Positions 9,969-17,753 of a DNA stretch of 64,000 nt are shown here, piece after piece (position 1 is the stretch's first letter; each line of letters starts with the position of its first letter). The position numbers and the translations under genes are program-made. A model generated the notes under the pieces. The model saw only the letters and a list, made by a program, of their open reading frames with translations. It ran no database searches and was not told the DNA's origin. The stretch covers positions 186,001-250,000 of the forward strand of contig NZ_LROY01000002.1 in assembly GCF_001639145.1 (NCBI RefSeq). Reading direction: 5' to 3'. Source of the DNA: Microbulbifer sp. Q7 (lineage in GTDB: Bacteria; Pseudomonadota; Gammaproteobacteria; Pseudomonadales; Cellvibrionaceae).

Positions 9969-10979
9969 ATGAACACAGGAGCGGTTGTTTTGAAGTGGAC
10001 CACAGGATTGATAGCAGGCTTGGGGCTGGTGCTCGGAGCCTGTGCGCAGGAGGCGGGGCACGAGGAAAATGCCCAGGCGAAAGCGTTTGTGGATTACATG
10101 GTGGCCGAACACAACTTCAACCGCGATGACCTGCAGCTGCTGATGCGCGAGGCCAAGCGCAAGGATGCCATCCTCAAAGCCATCAAGCGGCCGGCCGAGA
10201 AAGCCAAACCCTGGCACGAGTACCGCAAAATATTCATTACCAATGCCCGCATTGCCGGCGGTGTGGAGTTCTGGGACAAAAACGCCGAGGCACTCAAGGC
10301 CGCGGAAGAAAAGTATGGCGTGCCGCCAGAAATGATCGTCGCCGTGATTGGCGTGGAAACCCGCTACGGTGGCAATATGGGCAGCTACCGGGTCATTGAT
10401 GCGCTGTCCACCCTGGCGTTCAACTATCCCCGCCGCGCCAAGTTCTTCACCAAGGAACTGGAGAACTACCTGCTGCTGACCCGCGATGAAAAAATCGATC
10501 CCACCACCCTGAAAGGCTCCTACGCTGGCGCCATGGGCTTTGGCCAGTTCATGCCGTCGAGCTATCGCCACTATGCGGTGGACTTTAACGGCGACGGCCG
10601 CGTGGATATCTGGGAAGACACCGAGGATGCCATCGGCAGCGTGGCCAATTATTTTGTGGAGCACGGTTGGAAAGCCGGTGAGCCGATTACGGTGATTACC
10701 CAGCCGCTGCCCAATGCGGACATGACCATCGTCAATGACGACCTGAAACCCCAGTGGACCGTGGGCACGCTGGAAGCAAAAGGCTTCCCCACCACGGCCC
10801 AGGTTACCAAGGAAATGCCTGCCAATGTGTTCTCCCTTGAGACGGAGAGTGGCAAGCAGTTCTGGATCGGCCTGAATAATTTTTACACCATTACCCGCTA
10901 CAACCACAGTCGCCTGTACGCCATGGCGGTGTACGAGCTGGGCCAGGAAATTATCAAGGCGCGGGGTGGCCGCTCCTGA
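9969..10979 (+). CDS. mltB: Membrane-bound lytic murein transglycosylase B
   Basis: MltB cleaves peptidoglycan between MurNAc and GlcNAc, forming 1,6-anhydro ends, from the inner face of the outer membrane. Starting at ATG 9969 (AGGAAG just upstream) the 336-residue protein has a lipoprotein signal with lipobox LGAC (Cys25). The catalytic glutamate is Glu130 in VIGVETRYGG, and the GH103 signature GAMGFGQFMPSSY follows. The open frame runs further upstream, but that extension would bury the signal peptide. The gene lies between rodA and rlpA as in Pseudomonas. Confidence 0.94.
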   Translation: MNTGAVVLKWTTGLIAGLGLVLGACAQEAGHEENAQAKAFVDYMVAEHNFNRDDLQLLMREAKRKDAILKAIKRPAEKAKPWHEYRKIFITNARIAGGVEFWDKNAEALKAAEEKYGVPPEMIVAVIGVETRYGGNMGSYRVIDALSTLAFNYPRRAKFFTKELENYLLLTRDEKIDPTTLKGSYAGAMGFGQFMPSSYRHYAVDFNGDGRVDIWEDTEDAIGSVANYFVEHGWKAGEPITVITQPLPNADMTIVNDDLKPQWTVGTLEAKGFPTTAQVTKEMPANVFSLETESGKQFWIGLNNFYTITRYNHSRLYAMAVYELGQEIIKARGGRS

Positions 10980-11032
10980 GGGCGCGGGAGAGCCAGACAA
11001 CCTGGTAGCGCCAGATAACATAATGGATGTAT

Positions 11033-11066
11033 CGCCGGAGGACGTTTGCGTCTCCGGCGTGTGTTT
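11033..11066 (+). terminator. Rho-independent terminator after mltB
   Basis: A stem of 11 paired bases (CGCCGGAG-ACG with CGTCTCCGGCG, one bulged G) is followed by TGTGTTTTG. It lies 54 bases after the mltB stop. Confidence 0.6.
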
Positions 11067-11143
11067 TGCACAAGCAGTACGATAAGTCGAAGTACAAAAA
11101 ATCGCGGTAGCGGGCGTCGTTTGACCTGCTCCGGGGGGAAGTC

Positions 11144-12061
11144 ATGAATACCAGAAAAATAGCGGATACATCCGCCAGTTTTGTTCGCCTGGGCGCCGGT
11201 TGCGTGCTGGCATTGCTCACTGCCTGTAGTACTGTGCCGTTGCATGATGCGGGCAAGGCCAAGGTCGAGCCGCGAGACGAAGTGCCCTTCGATCAGGTGC
11301 GCGATAGCGGCCCCGATGTCCCTGTGGACATGCTGGCGACACCCGAGGTGACGCCGGTGCGAGAGCCCATCGGGATTGCCGGCAACAAATCCCCCTATGT
11401 GGTGAACGGGGTAAAGTACCGGGTGCTGAAAGGTGTGAAAGGCTACAGCGAGCGTGGCCATGCTTCCTGGTATGGCAAGAAATTCCACGGTCGCAAAACC
11501 GCCAACGGTGAGGTTTACAATATGTACGCCATGTCGGCGGCGCACAAAACCCTGCCATTGCCCAGTTATGCCAAAGTGACCAATCTGGATAATGGACGCA
11601 GTATCATCGTGCGCATCAACGACCGCGGTCCTTTCGTTCCGGGGCGCATCATCGACCTTAGCTACACCGCGGCGCAGAAGCTGGGATATATCGATAAGGG
11701 CGTCGCGCGGGTCGAGGTGGTCGCACTGGATCCGCAATCCCTGCCCAGTGCTACCGAGAGCCTCGCGGTAGAAAAAGATGCTGCAGCGCGCAAGGGATTG
11801 CCGGAAGATGCCAGTTTCAAATTGCCGGAGAATACCTTCCTGCAGGTGGGTGCCTACAGTTCCGCCCGCCAGGCGGAAGAGATTCGCGGCCAGCTGGCCG
11901 CCGCATTCGGCTATCCTGTATCCGTCAACCCGGTAAACCGTGGCGGAAAAATGCTTTATCGGGTGCGAATTGGGCCCATCGCGCAGCAGCGGGCACTGGC
12001 CGCGTTGCGAGAATCTGTAGAGCAACAGAATTTTGGCCAGCCCCAGGTGGTGGTCGACTGA
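11144..12061 (+). CDS. rlpA: Septal ring lytic transglycosylase/lipoprotein RlpA
   Basis: RlpA is an outer-membrane lipoprotein that cleaves denuded glycan strands at septa. The 305-residue protein has a lipobox LTAC (Cys28), a variable region, and a double-psi beta-barrel at about 102-195 with GHASWYGKKFHGRKTANGE and the catalytic-site INDRGPF around Asp160. A C-terminal SPOR domain (about 230-304) is expected to bind denuded peptidoglycan. ATG 11144 has an excellent GGGGGGAAG ribosome site. The gene is framed by terminators on both sides, so it may be transcribed largely on its own. Confidence 0.95.
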   Translation: MNTRKIADTSASFVRLGAGCVLALLTACSTVPLHDAGKAKVEPRDEVPFDQVRDSGPDVPVDMLATPEVTPVREPIGIAGNKSPYVVNGVKYRVLKGVKGYSERGHASWYGKKFHGRKTANGEVYNMYAMSAAHKTLPLPSYAKVTNLDNGRSIIVRINDRGPFVPGRIIDLSYTAAQKLGYIDKGVARVEVVALDPQSLPSATESLAVEKDAAARKGLPEDASFKLPENTFLQVGAYSSARQAEEIRGQLAAAFGYPVSVNPVNRGGKMLYRVRIGPIAQQRALAALRESVEQQNFGQPQVVVD

Positions 12062-12082
12062 TTCGCTGCCCCGCAGCGCATG

Positions 12083-12103
12083 CCCGGCTGGAGCCGGGTT
12101 TTT
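12083..12103 (+). terminator. Rho-independent terminator after rlpA
   Basis: The stem CCCGGC/GCCGGG with a TGGA loop is followed by five Ts, 20 bases beyond the rlpA stop. Confidence 0.7.
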
Positions 12104-12138
12104 GACACATTGTGAATGTAAGGAATAAAGAGAGACCC

Positions 12139-13287
12139 ATGTTCAAACGCTTGTTTGCCTGTTTGCTCCTGATTGTCAGCACCAGTGTTGCCCAGGCCGA
12201 TAAACCGCTGATACCCGCGCCGCCGCAGCTTGCCGCGACCGCGTATCTGCTGATCGATGCCCATACCGGGCAGGTGCTGGTGGAACACGACGCGGACAAA
12301 CAGATCCCCCCCGCCAGCCTGACCAAGATGATGACCAGTTACATCGTTTCGGAAGAACTGGAAAAAGGCGCCATCAAAGAGCAGGACATGGTGAATATTT
12401 CGGAGAAGGCCTGGCGCAAGGGCGGCTCCAAAATGTTCGTCAAGGTCGGCGACAAGGTCCCGGTGATCGACTTGCTGCGCGGGGTCATCGTCCAGTCCGG
12501 CAACGATGCGAGTATCGCCTTGGCGGAATATGTCTCCGGTAGTGAGGAAGTCTTTGCCGAAGTCATGAATCAGCAGGCCCAGCTGTTGGGTATGCAGGAT
12601 ACCCACTTCGTCAACGCCACTGGCTGGCCCGCCGAGGGGCACGTGACCACGGCCCGTGACCTGGGCAAACTGGCGCGCGCGCTGATCCAGGACCACCCCG
12701 ATCACTACGCGTTGTACTCCGAGAAATACTTCCGCTTCAACGGCATCAACCAGCCTAACCGCAACCGCCTGCTGTGGCGCGACCCGGCCGTGGATGGCAT
12801 CAAAACTGGCCACACCGAAGAGGCGGGTTTCTGCCTGGTGGCCTCGGCGGTCAAGCGCGGCATGCGCCTGATTTCCGTCATCGTGGGCACCGACAGCGAC
12901 GAGAAGCGTGCAGCGGAAACCCAGAAACTGCTTGCGTACGGCTTCCGTTACTACCAGACGCACAAGGTGTACGGCAGCAACGACGTGCTGCAGACCGAGC
13001 GCGTATGGGGCGGTAAAGTCGACTCGGTGGGTGTTGCGGTGAAAAATGATGTGTTTGTCACCATTCCCCGCGGCGGCGAAGAGAGCATCAAGGCGGACCT
13101 GATTATCGACGGCGAACTGAAAGCGCCCCTGGCCAAGGGCCAGCAGGTGGGCAAGGTCGTCGTGACCCTGGATGGGGAAACCGTCGCTGACGTGCCCGCG
13201 GTGGTGGCAGAGGATGTGGAAGAGGCGGGCTTCTTCAAGCGCCTGTGGGACTCCATCAAGCGTTTCGTGATGGGCTTTTTTGAATAG
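12139..13287 (+). CDS. dacA: D-alanyl-D-alanine carboxypeptidase (PBP5/6 type)
   Basis: This low-molecular-weight penicillin-binding protein trims the terminal D-Ala from peptidoglycan pentapeptides in the periplasm. From ATG 12139 the 382-residue protein has a Sec signal ending at VAQA-DKP (about residue 20), SLTK (Ser60-Lys63), SGN (120-122) and KTG (222-224). A C-terminal beta domain and an amphipathic membrane-anchoring helix (FFKRLWDSIKRFVMGFFE) follow. An in-frame GTG nine codons upstream would lengthen the signal peptide unusually. Confidence 0.96.
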   Translation: MFKRLFACLLLIVSTSVAQADKPLIPAPPQLAATAYLLIDAHTGQVLVEHDADKQIPPASLTKMMTSYIVSEELEKGAIKEQDMVNISEKAWRKGGSKMFVKVGDKVPVIDLLRGVIVQSGNDASIALAEYVSGSEEVFAEVMNQQAQLLGMQDTHFVNATGWPAEGHVTTARDLGKLARALIQDHPDHYALYSEKYFRFNGINQPNRNRLLWRDPAVDGIKTGHTEEAGFCLVASAVKRGMRLISVIVGTDSDEKRAAETQKLLAYGFRYYQTHKVYGSNDVLQTERVWGGKVDSVGVAVKNDVFVTIPRGGEESIKADLIIDGELKAPLAKGQQVGKVVVTLDGETVADVPAVVAEDVEEAGFFKRLWDSIKRFVMGFFE

Positions 13288-13310
13288 CCCCCGGGAAAAG
13301 TATCCCGGCA

Positions 13311-13341
13311 AGCCCGGTGGACTGGTCCACCGGGCTGTTTT
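13311..13341 (+). terminator. Rho-independent terminator after dacA
   Basis: A perfect 11-bp stem (AGCCCGGTGGA with TCCACCGGGCT, loop CTGG) is followed by GTTTTC. It ends the dacA transcript and separates it from ybeD-lipBA. Confidence 0.8.
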
Positions 13342-13405
13342 CTGGCCCGTTTAAAGCAGTTTCGTCTGCAATCTTTCCTCCCTGTCCAGTCCCCGGTCGG
13401 CACTG

Positions 13406-13411
13406 TATAAT
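13406..13411 (+). promoter_or_regulatory. -10 box of the ybeD-lipB-lipA operon
   Basis: A consensus TATAAT lies after the dacA terminator and 76 bases before ybeD. The -35 region (around 13383, TGTCCA) is weak. Confidence 0.5.
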
Positions 13412-13486
13412 CGCCGCCCGGCCGCAACTCCCGCTGGGAATTGTCCCCGCGCCTCCATTTCTGACCTGCGGCCCTGTGAGTGTGGT

Positions 13487-13768
13487 ATGACCCAGGATTC
13501 AGAACAGCAGCCCCCGAAAATCGAATTCCCGTGCCAAGACTATATGGTCAAAGTCGTGCGTGACGCCGATGACCAGGTGCATGAATTCGTTCTCGAAGTG
13601 ATGCGCCGTCACGCCCCCGGGCTGGACGAAAGTCGGCTGACCCACAAGCCGAGTCGCAACGGGCGCTTTACCTCCGTGACCTTCTTTATCGTTGCCACCG
13701 GCGAGCAGCAGCTGAAGGCGCTCACCGACGAACTCACCGCCCACCCGGGCGTGTACATGGTGATCTGA
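13487..13768 (+). CDS. ybeD: DUF493 family protein YbeD
   Basis: This is a 93-residue cytoplasmic protein of the DUF493/YbeD family, an ACT-like alpha/beta fold. It has the conserved [13 protein letters not shown] start and [21 protein letters not shown] core. The family is almost always encoded between dacA and lipB and its biochemical role is unproven; a regulatory or protein-binding function is assumed. The TGA stop shares a base with the lipB ATG, which implies translational coupling. Confidence 0.95.
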   Translation: MTQDSEQQPPKIEFPCQDYMVKVVRDADDQVHEFVLEVMRRHAPGLDESRLTHKPSRNGRFTSVTFFIVATGEQQLKALTDELTAHPGVYMVI

Positions 13769-14520
13769 TGGCAGCTCCGGAGTCGGCCGTGTGCAGGCCG
13801 CTTATTTGCAATCTGGGCCGCCGCGACTACGAAACCGTATGGCGCGCCATGGCCCATTACACCGACCACCGCGGTGCAGACGCCGTGGATCAGATCTGGT
13901 GTGTCGAGCATCCCCCGGTATTCACCCAGGGGCAGGCGGGCAAAGCCGAGCACCTGCTGAACACCGGTGATATCCCGGTGGTGCAGGTGGATCGCGGCGG
14001 ACAGGTGACCTATCACGGCCCCGGTCAGCTGGTGGTCTACCCGCTGCTGGACCTGCGCCGCAGCAAGATCGGCGTGCGCGATCTGGTCACCGCACTGGAA
14101 GAGGCTACCGTGGCCATGCTGGCGGAATTCGGTATTGCCGCCGCACCGCGCGCCGATGCTCCGGGGGTGTACCTGACCGAAGGCCCGCGCGCGGGCAACA
14201 AGATCGCGTCCATCGGCCTGCGGGTGCGCCGGGGCTGCAGCTTCCACGGTATCGCCATCAATATCGACATGGACCTGGGGCCCTTCCTGCGCATCAACCC
14301 CTGTGGCTATGCGGGCATGCAGATGGTGCAGATGGCGGAAGTGATCCAGCCTGTCCCCGAATGGGCGTCCGTGGCGGAACGGTTTGTCGCGGCCCTGCAG
14401 CGCAAGCTGCAATTGCCGGAGGCCGATTGGCAGCCGGTGGATGAGCAGTTATTTGACGAAAAGTTATTTGCGGCACCCGGCACCGAGCAGGGCACCGAAC
14501 CAGGAATGAGCAATGTCTGA
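13768..14520 (+). CDS. lipB: Octanoyl-[acyl-carrier-protein]:protein octanoyltransferase
   Basis: LipB moves octanoate from acyl carrier protein to lipoyl domains, the first step of lipoic acid synthesis. The 250-residue protein has [20 protein letters not shown] (76-95), the catalytic lysine Lys145 in NKIASIG, and the acyl-thioester cysteine Cys179 in [10 protein letters not shown]. The C-terminal tail beyond about residue 225 is longer than in E. coli and looks poorly conserved. The gene overlaps ybeD by one base and lipA by eight. Confidence 0.97.
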   Translation: MAAPESAVCRPLICNLGRRDYETVWRAMAHYTDHRGADAVDQIWCVEHPPVFTQGQAGKAEHLLNTGDIPVVQVDRGGQVTYHGPGQLVVYPLLDLRRSKIGVRDLVTALEEATVAMLAEFGIAAAPRADAPGVYLTEGPRAGNKIASIGLRVRRGCSFHGIAINIDMDLGPFLRINPCGYAGMQMVQMAEVIQPVPEWASVAERFVAALQRKLQLPEADWQPVDEQLFDEKLFAAPGTEQGTEPGMSNV

Positions 14521-15565
14521 ACGATTTGACGCCGACCAGCCCGAAATTATCGCAACCACGGTTGACCCGAGTGATGCGCCCAAACCGGAAATTACCCCGG
14601 TCAAGCGCACCCGCCGCCTGCAGCAGGGCGAGAAACTGCGCGATGGCGACAAGGTAGAGCGTATCCCGGTAAAGGTGATCGCCAGCGACCAGACCCTGCG
14701 CAAGCCGGACTGGATTCGGGTAAAGGTCCCTTCGGTCAAGGCATCCAAGGAAGTGGACCGGATCAAGAGCATCTTGCGTTCACAGAAACTCGCCACCGTG
14801 TGTGAAGAGGCCAGTTGCCCGAACCTGGGAGAATGCTTCAGTGGCGGCACCGCGACCTTCATGATCATGGGTGAGATCTGTACCCGTCGCTGCCCCTTCT
14901 GCGATGTGGGCCACGGCAAGCCGAACCCGCTGGATCCTGAGGAGCCCAAACAGCTGGCGGAAGCCATCGCCGCCATGAGTCTGCGCTACGTGGTGATCAC
15001 TTCCGTGGATCGCGACGACCTGCGCGACGGCGGCGCCCAGCACTTTGCCGACTGCATCCAGCAGTCCCGCGCACTGTCCCCGAACCTGCAGGTGGAAATC
15101 CTGACCCCGGACTTCCGTGGCCGCATGGACATTGCCCTGGATATTCTCGAGGCGGAAGCCCCGGATGTGTTCAACCACAACCTGGAAACCGTGCCGCGCC
15201 TGTACCGCGAATCCCGCCCCGGCGCCAACTACAAGTGGTCGCTGAAACTGCTGCAGGAATACAAAAAGCGCCGTCCGGACGTACTCACCAAGTCCGGCCT
15301 GATGGTGGGCCTCGGTGAAACCAAGGAAGAGATTTTTGAGGTGCTGGACGATATGCGCGCCCACGATATCGACATGCTCACCATCGGCCAGTACCTGCAG
15401 CCGAGCAAGGAGCACCTGCCGGTGCAGCGTTACGTGCATCCGGATGAGTTCGAAGAGTACCGCGTGTATGCGGAAAAAATCGGCTTCAAGCACGCCGCTT
15501 GTGGACCGATGGTGCGCTCTTCTTACCACGCCGACAAGCAGGCCCACGGCGAAGAAGTTAAGTAG
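14513..15565 (+). CDS. lipA: Lipoyl synthase
   Basis: LipA is a radical-SAM enzyme that inserts two sulfurs into protein-bound octanoate to make lipoate. The 350-residue protein has the auxiliary cluster ligands Cys97, Cys102 and Cys108 ([12 protein letters not shown]), the radical-SAM CxxxCxxC at 123-130 (CTRRCPFC), and the RSSY motif near the C-terminus (335-338) whose serine ligates the auxiliary cluster. The roughly 65-residue basic N-terminal extension is typical of Pseudomonas-like lipA. Confidence 0.97.
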   Translation: MSERFDADQPEIIATTVDPSDAPKPEITPVKRTRRLQQGEKLRDGDKVERIPVKVIASDQTLRKPDWIRVKVPSVKASKEVDRIKSILRSQKLATVCEEASCPNLGECFSGGTATFMIMGEICTRRCPFCDVGHGKPNPLDPEEPKQLAEAIAAMSLRYVVITSVDRDDLRDGGAQHFADCIQQSRALSPNLQVEILTPDFRGRMDIALDILEAEAPDVFNHNLETVPRLYRESRPGANYKWSLKLLQEYKKRRPDVLTKSGLMVGLGETKEEIFEVLDDMRAHDIDMLTIGQYLQPSKEHLPVQRYVHPDEFEEYRVYAEKIGFKHAACGPMVRSSYHADKQAHGEEVK

Positions 15566-15633
15566 CGCTACGTTGGCAGTGGGTGAGGGAATAAGCCCGC
15601 TGCTGCCAGTCTCCCGATCGCGAGTGCGGATAC

Positions 15634-16152
15634 ATGGATAAGTCGGATTTCAAGTTTGATCGCGTGAGCAAACGGATCATTCAGGAGCTCCAGAAAAATG
15701 CGCGTATTAGTAACCGGGATCTGGCGGAAAAGGTCAACCTTTCACCGAGCGCTTGCCTGAAGCGCACCAAAAAGTTGGAAGAGCAGGGGTATATCCGGCA
15801 CTACACCGTTGAGCTGGATCTTAACCGTGTCTGTACCAGTGTGATGGCCATGGCGCAATTGGCTATCGGCGACAACCGCGGGCGCGCGGCGGAAGTGAAT
15901 ATTGAAGCCGCTATTCGCAAGCTCCCGCAGGCGGTCGAGTGTTTTAAAACCAGTGGCGAGTATCACTATCTCGTACACTTTATTTGCCGCGATCTCGAAG
16001 AGTACAACGATATCAGTAATCGCCTGCTGGAACAGGACCTGGGTATCTCCAGGATTACCAGTAACTTCGTCCTCTCCACGCCCAAGCCATTTCAGTCCTA
16101 TCCCCTCGGCGAACTGGAGTGGTTAAACGATATGGACGAGCGCAGTAGTTAG
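15634..16152 (+). CDS. Lrp/AsnC family transcriptional regulator
   Basis: The 172-residue protein has an N-terminal winged helix-turn-helix (IIQELQKNARISNRDLAEKV, then NLSPSACLKRTKKLEEQGYI) and a C-terminal ligand-binding RAM domain. Lrp/AsnC proteins form octamers that respond to amino acids or related small molecules. The gene is convergent with the NCS1 permease gene and their stop codons overlap by four bases. A plausible role is local control of the permease/receptor/DUF917 module, with the palindrome at 17585-17599 as a candidate site; this is inference from position. Confidence 0.9.
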   Translation: MDKSDFKFDRVSKRIIQELQKNARISNRDLAEKVNLSPSACLKRTKKLEEQGYIRHYTVELDLNRVCTSVMAMAQLAIGDNRGRAAEVNIEAAIRKLPQAVECFKTSGEYHYLVHFICRDLEEYNDISNRLLEQDLGISRITSNFVLSTPKPFQSYPLGELEWLNDMDERSS

Positions 16153-17468
16153 CGCCGACCTCTCCTCTTCGCTACCTCACCGATTTTTATCAGTACGACA
16201 TAAGTCAGCGCCGATGCAATGAGTGCATCGAATGCGGGGATCTGTGTAAGTAACATCTTTTCCTGGCTGGTGAGGAACGCCACACCCATACCGGATAGCC
16301 ATGCCAGCATTGCCGGCCAGGAAAACGTCGTCGAACTCACATCTTGTGGCCGCTTTGGCTTATTTAATCGCTCACTTTTCACTTCTAGAATATAGTGTGC
16401 GGTATAGATCGCACCGATCGGCATAAAGATGATCCCGAGCGAAAAAATAAAATCGATAAAGTGATCGGAAATCCCGGCAAAGGCGACGGCGGTTCCGGCA
16501 ATGCCGGAAAAGATCACGATCTGCCACTCTTTAAAGTGCGGCATAATCGCAGCAATACTCAGCCCACAGCCATACAGATTTACCGCATTGGTAATCGTGC
16601 TGGAAAAGATCACAAATGCCAGTGCCAAAATGCCAAGGCCGGCTGCCTGTAGCATGGCGAGCACGTCGGTCTCCGATAGCCACACCGCAGCCGCAGCACT
16701 GATGCAGTACACCAGTGTGGCACTGCCTAAAAATGGCAGGAAGGAAGCGATCGCAGCATCCTTGGTGGACCTGCCGTAACGGGTCAGGTCCGGCATCACC
16801 AGTGCGGAAACGATAAAACTGCCCACTACTGCGGAAACTGCTTCACCGAGCCCCATACTGGCTGTGCCGCTGGCAGAGAGAATGTCCGTAAAATTGGCTT
16901 GATCCACCAGCTTGTACAGCAACACACACAGCACCAGCAGCTGTATGGGCACAATGATGGCGGCGAGTTTCTGAATCGACTTGAAACCGAAGATGGCCGA
17001 TGCGGTCATCAGCGCACCCCCGCATACCGGGGCCAGCCAGTGGGGCAGGGTGATATCGCTAATGTCTGCCAGCAGGTATTCCATGGCGGAACTGAACAGC
17101 ACGATGTTCACCCCGAACCAGCCAAACATGGACAGGGCAATACATAAATTTACGATATTCGCGCCGCGGCTGCCGAACGAATCTCTGATCAGCATGTAGG
17201 AGCTGACACGTTTGCGAACCCCCACAATTCCTGTGGCGAAGCCCACCAGAGACAGCGCAAGGCCGCCCAGTAAGAATGCCCACAGTGCGGTCGCCATACC
17301 CGCCTCTGCCACCACCACAACCCCGGTCATGACACCGGGCAGGGAGAAGGCGAGGGCAGAGTTTACCTCGGAGATCTTGCCCCCACTGACGCTGATATGC
17401 GCAGGAACCGGCTCGGTCGCGTAATCCTGAAGCAATTGCTCCAGGTCGTTGTTGGGTTGATTGTGCAT
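16149..17468 (-). CDS. NCS1 family permease (cytosine/purine/hydantoin type)
   Basis: This 439-residue inner-membrane protein has about twelve hydrophobic segments and is of the nucleobase:cation symporter-1 family, closest in form to CodB-like cytosine permeases. Visible family features are SLPGVMTGVVVVAEAG in the first helix, GSRGANIVNLCIALSMFGWF, and ALVMPDLTRYGRSTKDA. The substrate cannot be read from the sequence. Nucleobases, hydantoins, allantoin and pyridoxine-like compounds are all known for the family. Its neighbours (a TonB-dependent receptor and a DUF917 protein) suggest a dedicated import-and-breakdown route. No transcription terminator fits between it and the convergent Lrp gene. 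Confidence 0.88.
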   Translation of the reverse strand: MHNQPNNDLEQLLQDYATEPVPAHISVSGGKISEVNSALAFSLPGVMTGVVVVAEAGMATALWAFLLGGLALSLVGFATGIVGVRKRVSSYMLIRDSFGSRGANIVNLCIALSMFGWFGVNIVLFSSAMEYLLADISDITLPHWLAPVCGGALMTASAIFGFKSIQKLAAIIVPIQLLVLCVLLYKLVDQANFTDILSASGTASMGLGEAVSAVVGSFIVSALVMPDLTRYGRSTKDAAIASFLPFLGSATLVYCISAAAAVWLSETDVLAMLQAAGLGILALAFVIFSSTITNAVNLYGCGLSIAAIMPHFKEWQIVIFSGIAGTAVAFAGISDHFIDFIFSLGIIFMPIGAIYTAHYILEVKSERLNKPKRPQDVSSTTFSWPAMLAWLSGMGVAFLTSQEKMLLTQIPAFDALIASALTYVVLIKIGEVAKRRGRR

Positions 17469-17584
17469 ACGTCGACTACCTGTTCGCCCGGCTTGCTCAT
17501 CTGGCGGTATAGCCCGATGAGTGTTGCCCCGGTGTGGCTCTTGGCCATTCTTATCATTCAGAGCTAACTATACCCCCAATGCCC

Positions 17585-17599
17585 GGAAACAATGTTTCC
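17585..17599. promoter_or_regulatory. Perfect palindrome (candidate operator) at the permease promoter
   Basis: GGAAACAATGTTTCC is a 15-bp perfect dyad with six-base arms. On the minus strand it lies just upstream of a TATAGT hexamer (17572-17567) and covers the expected -35 position for the NCS1 gene. This is the classical place for repressor or activator binding. The Lrp/AsnC protein at 15634 is the obvious candidate binder. Confidence 0.5.
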
Positions 17600-17753
17600 C
17601 CGAGAGTGGGTAGATGTTCATAAAGTTTCGTTTCGGGCAGCTCCGTCGCGCAAAGGTTTCCAGCCCTGCATGGTAATTTTTTGAGCAGGGTTCGGGGGTA
17701 GCTGGTACACGCTCTCCGTCGCTAGATTTCGAATAACGATTAAGGAGCGGAAG

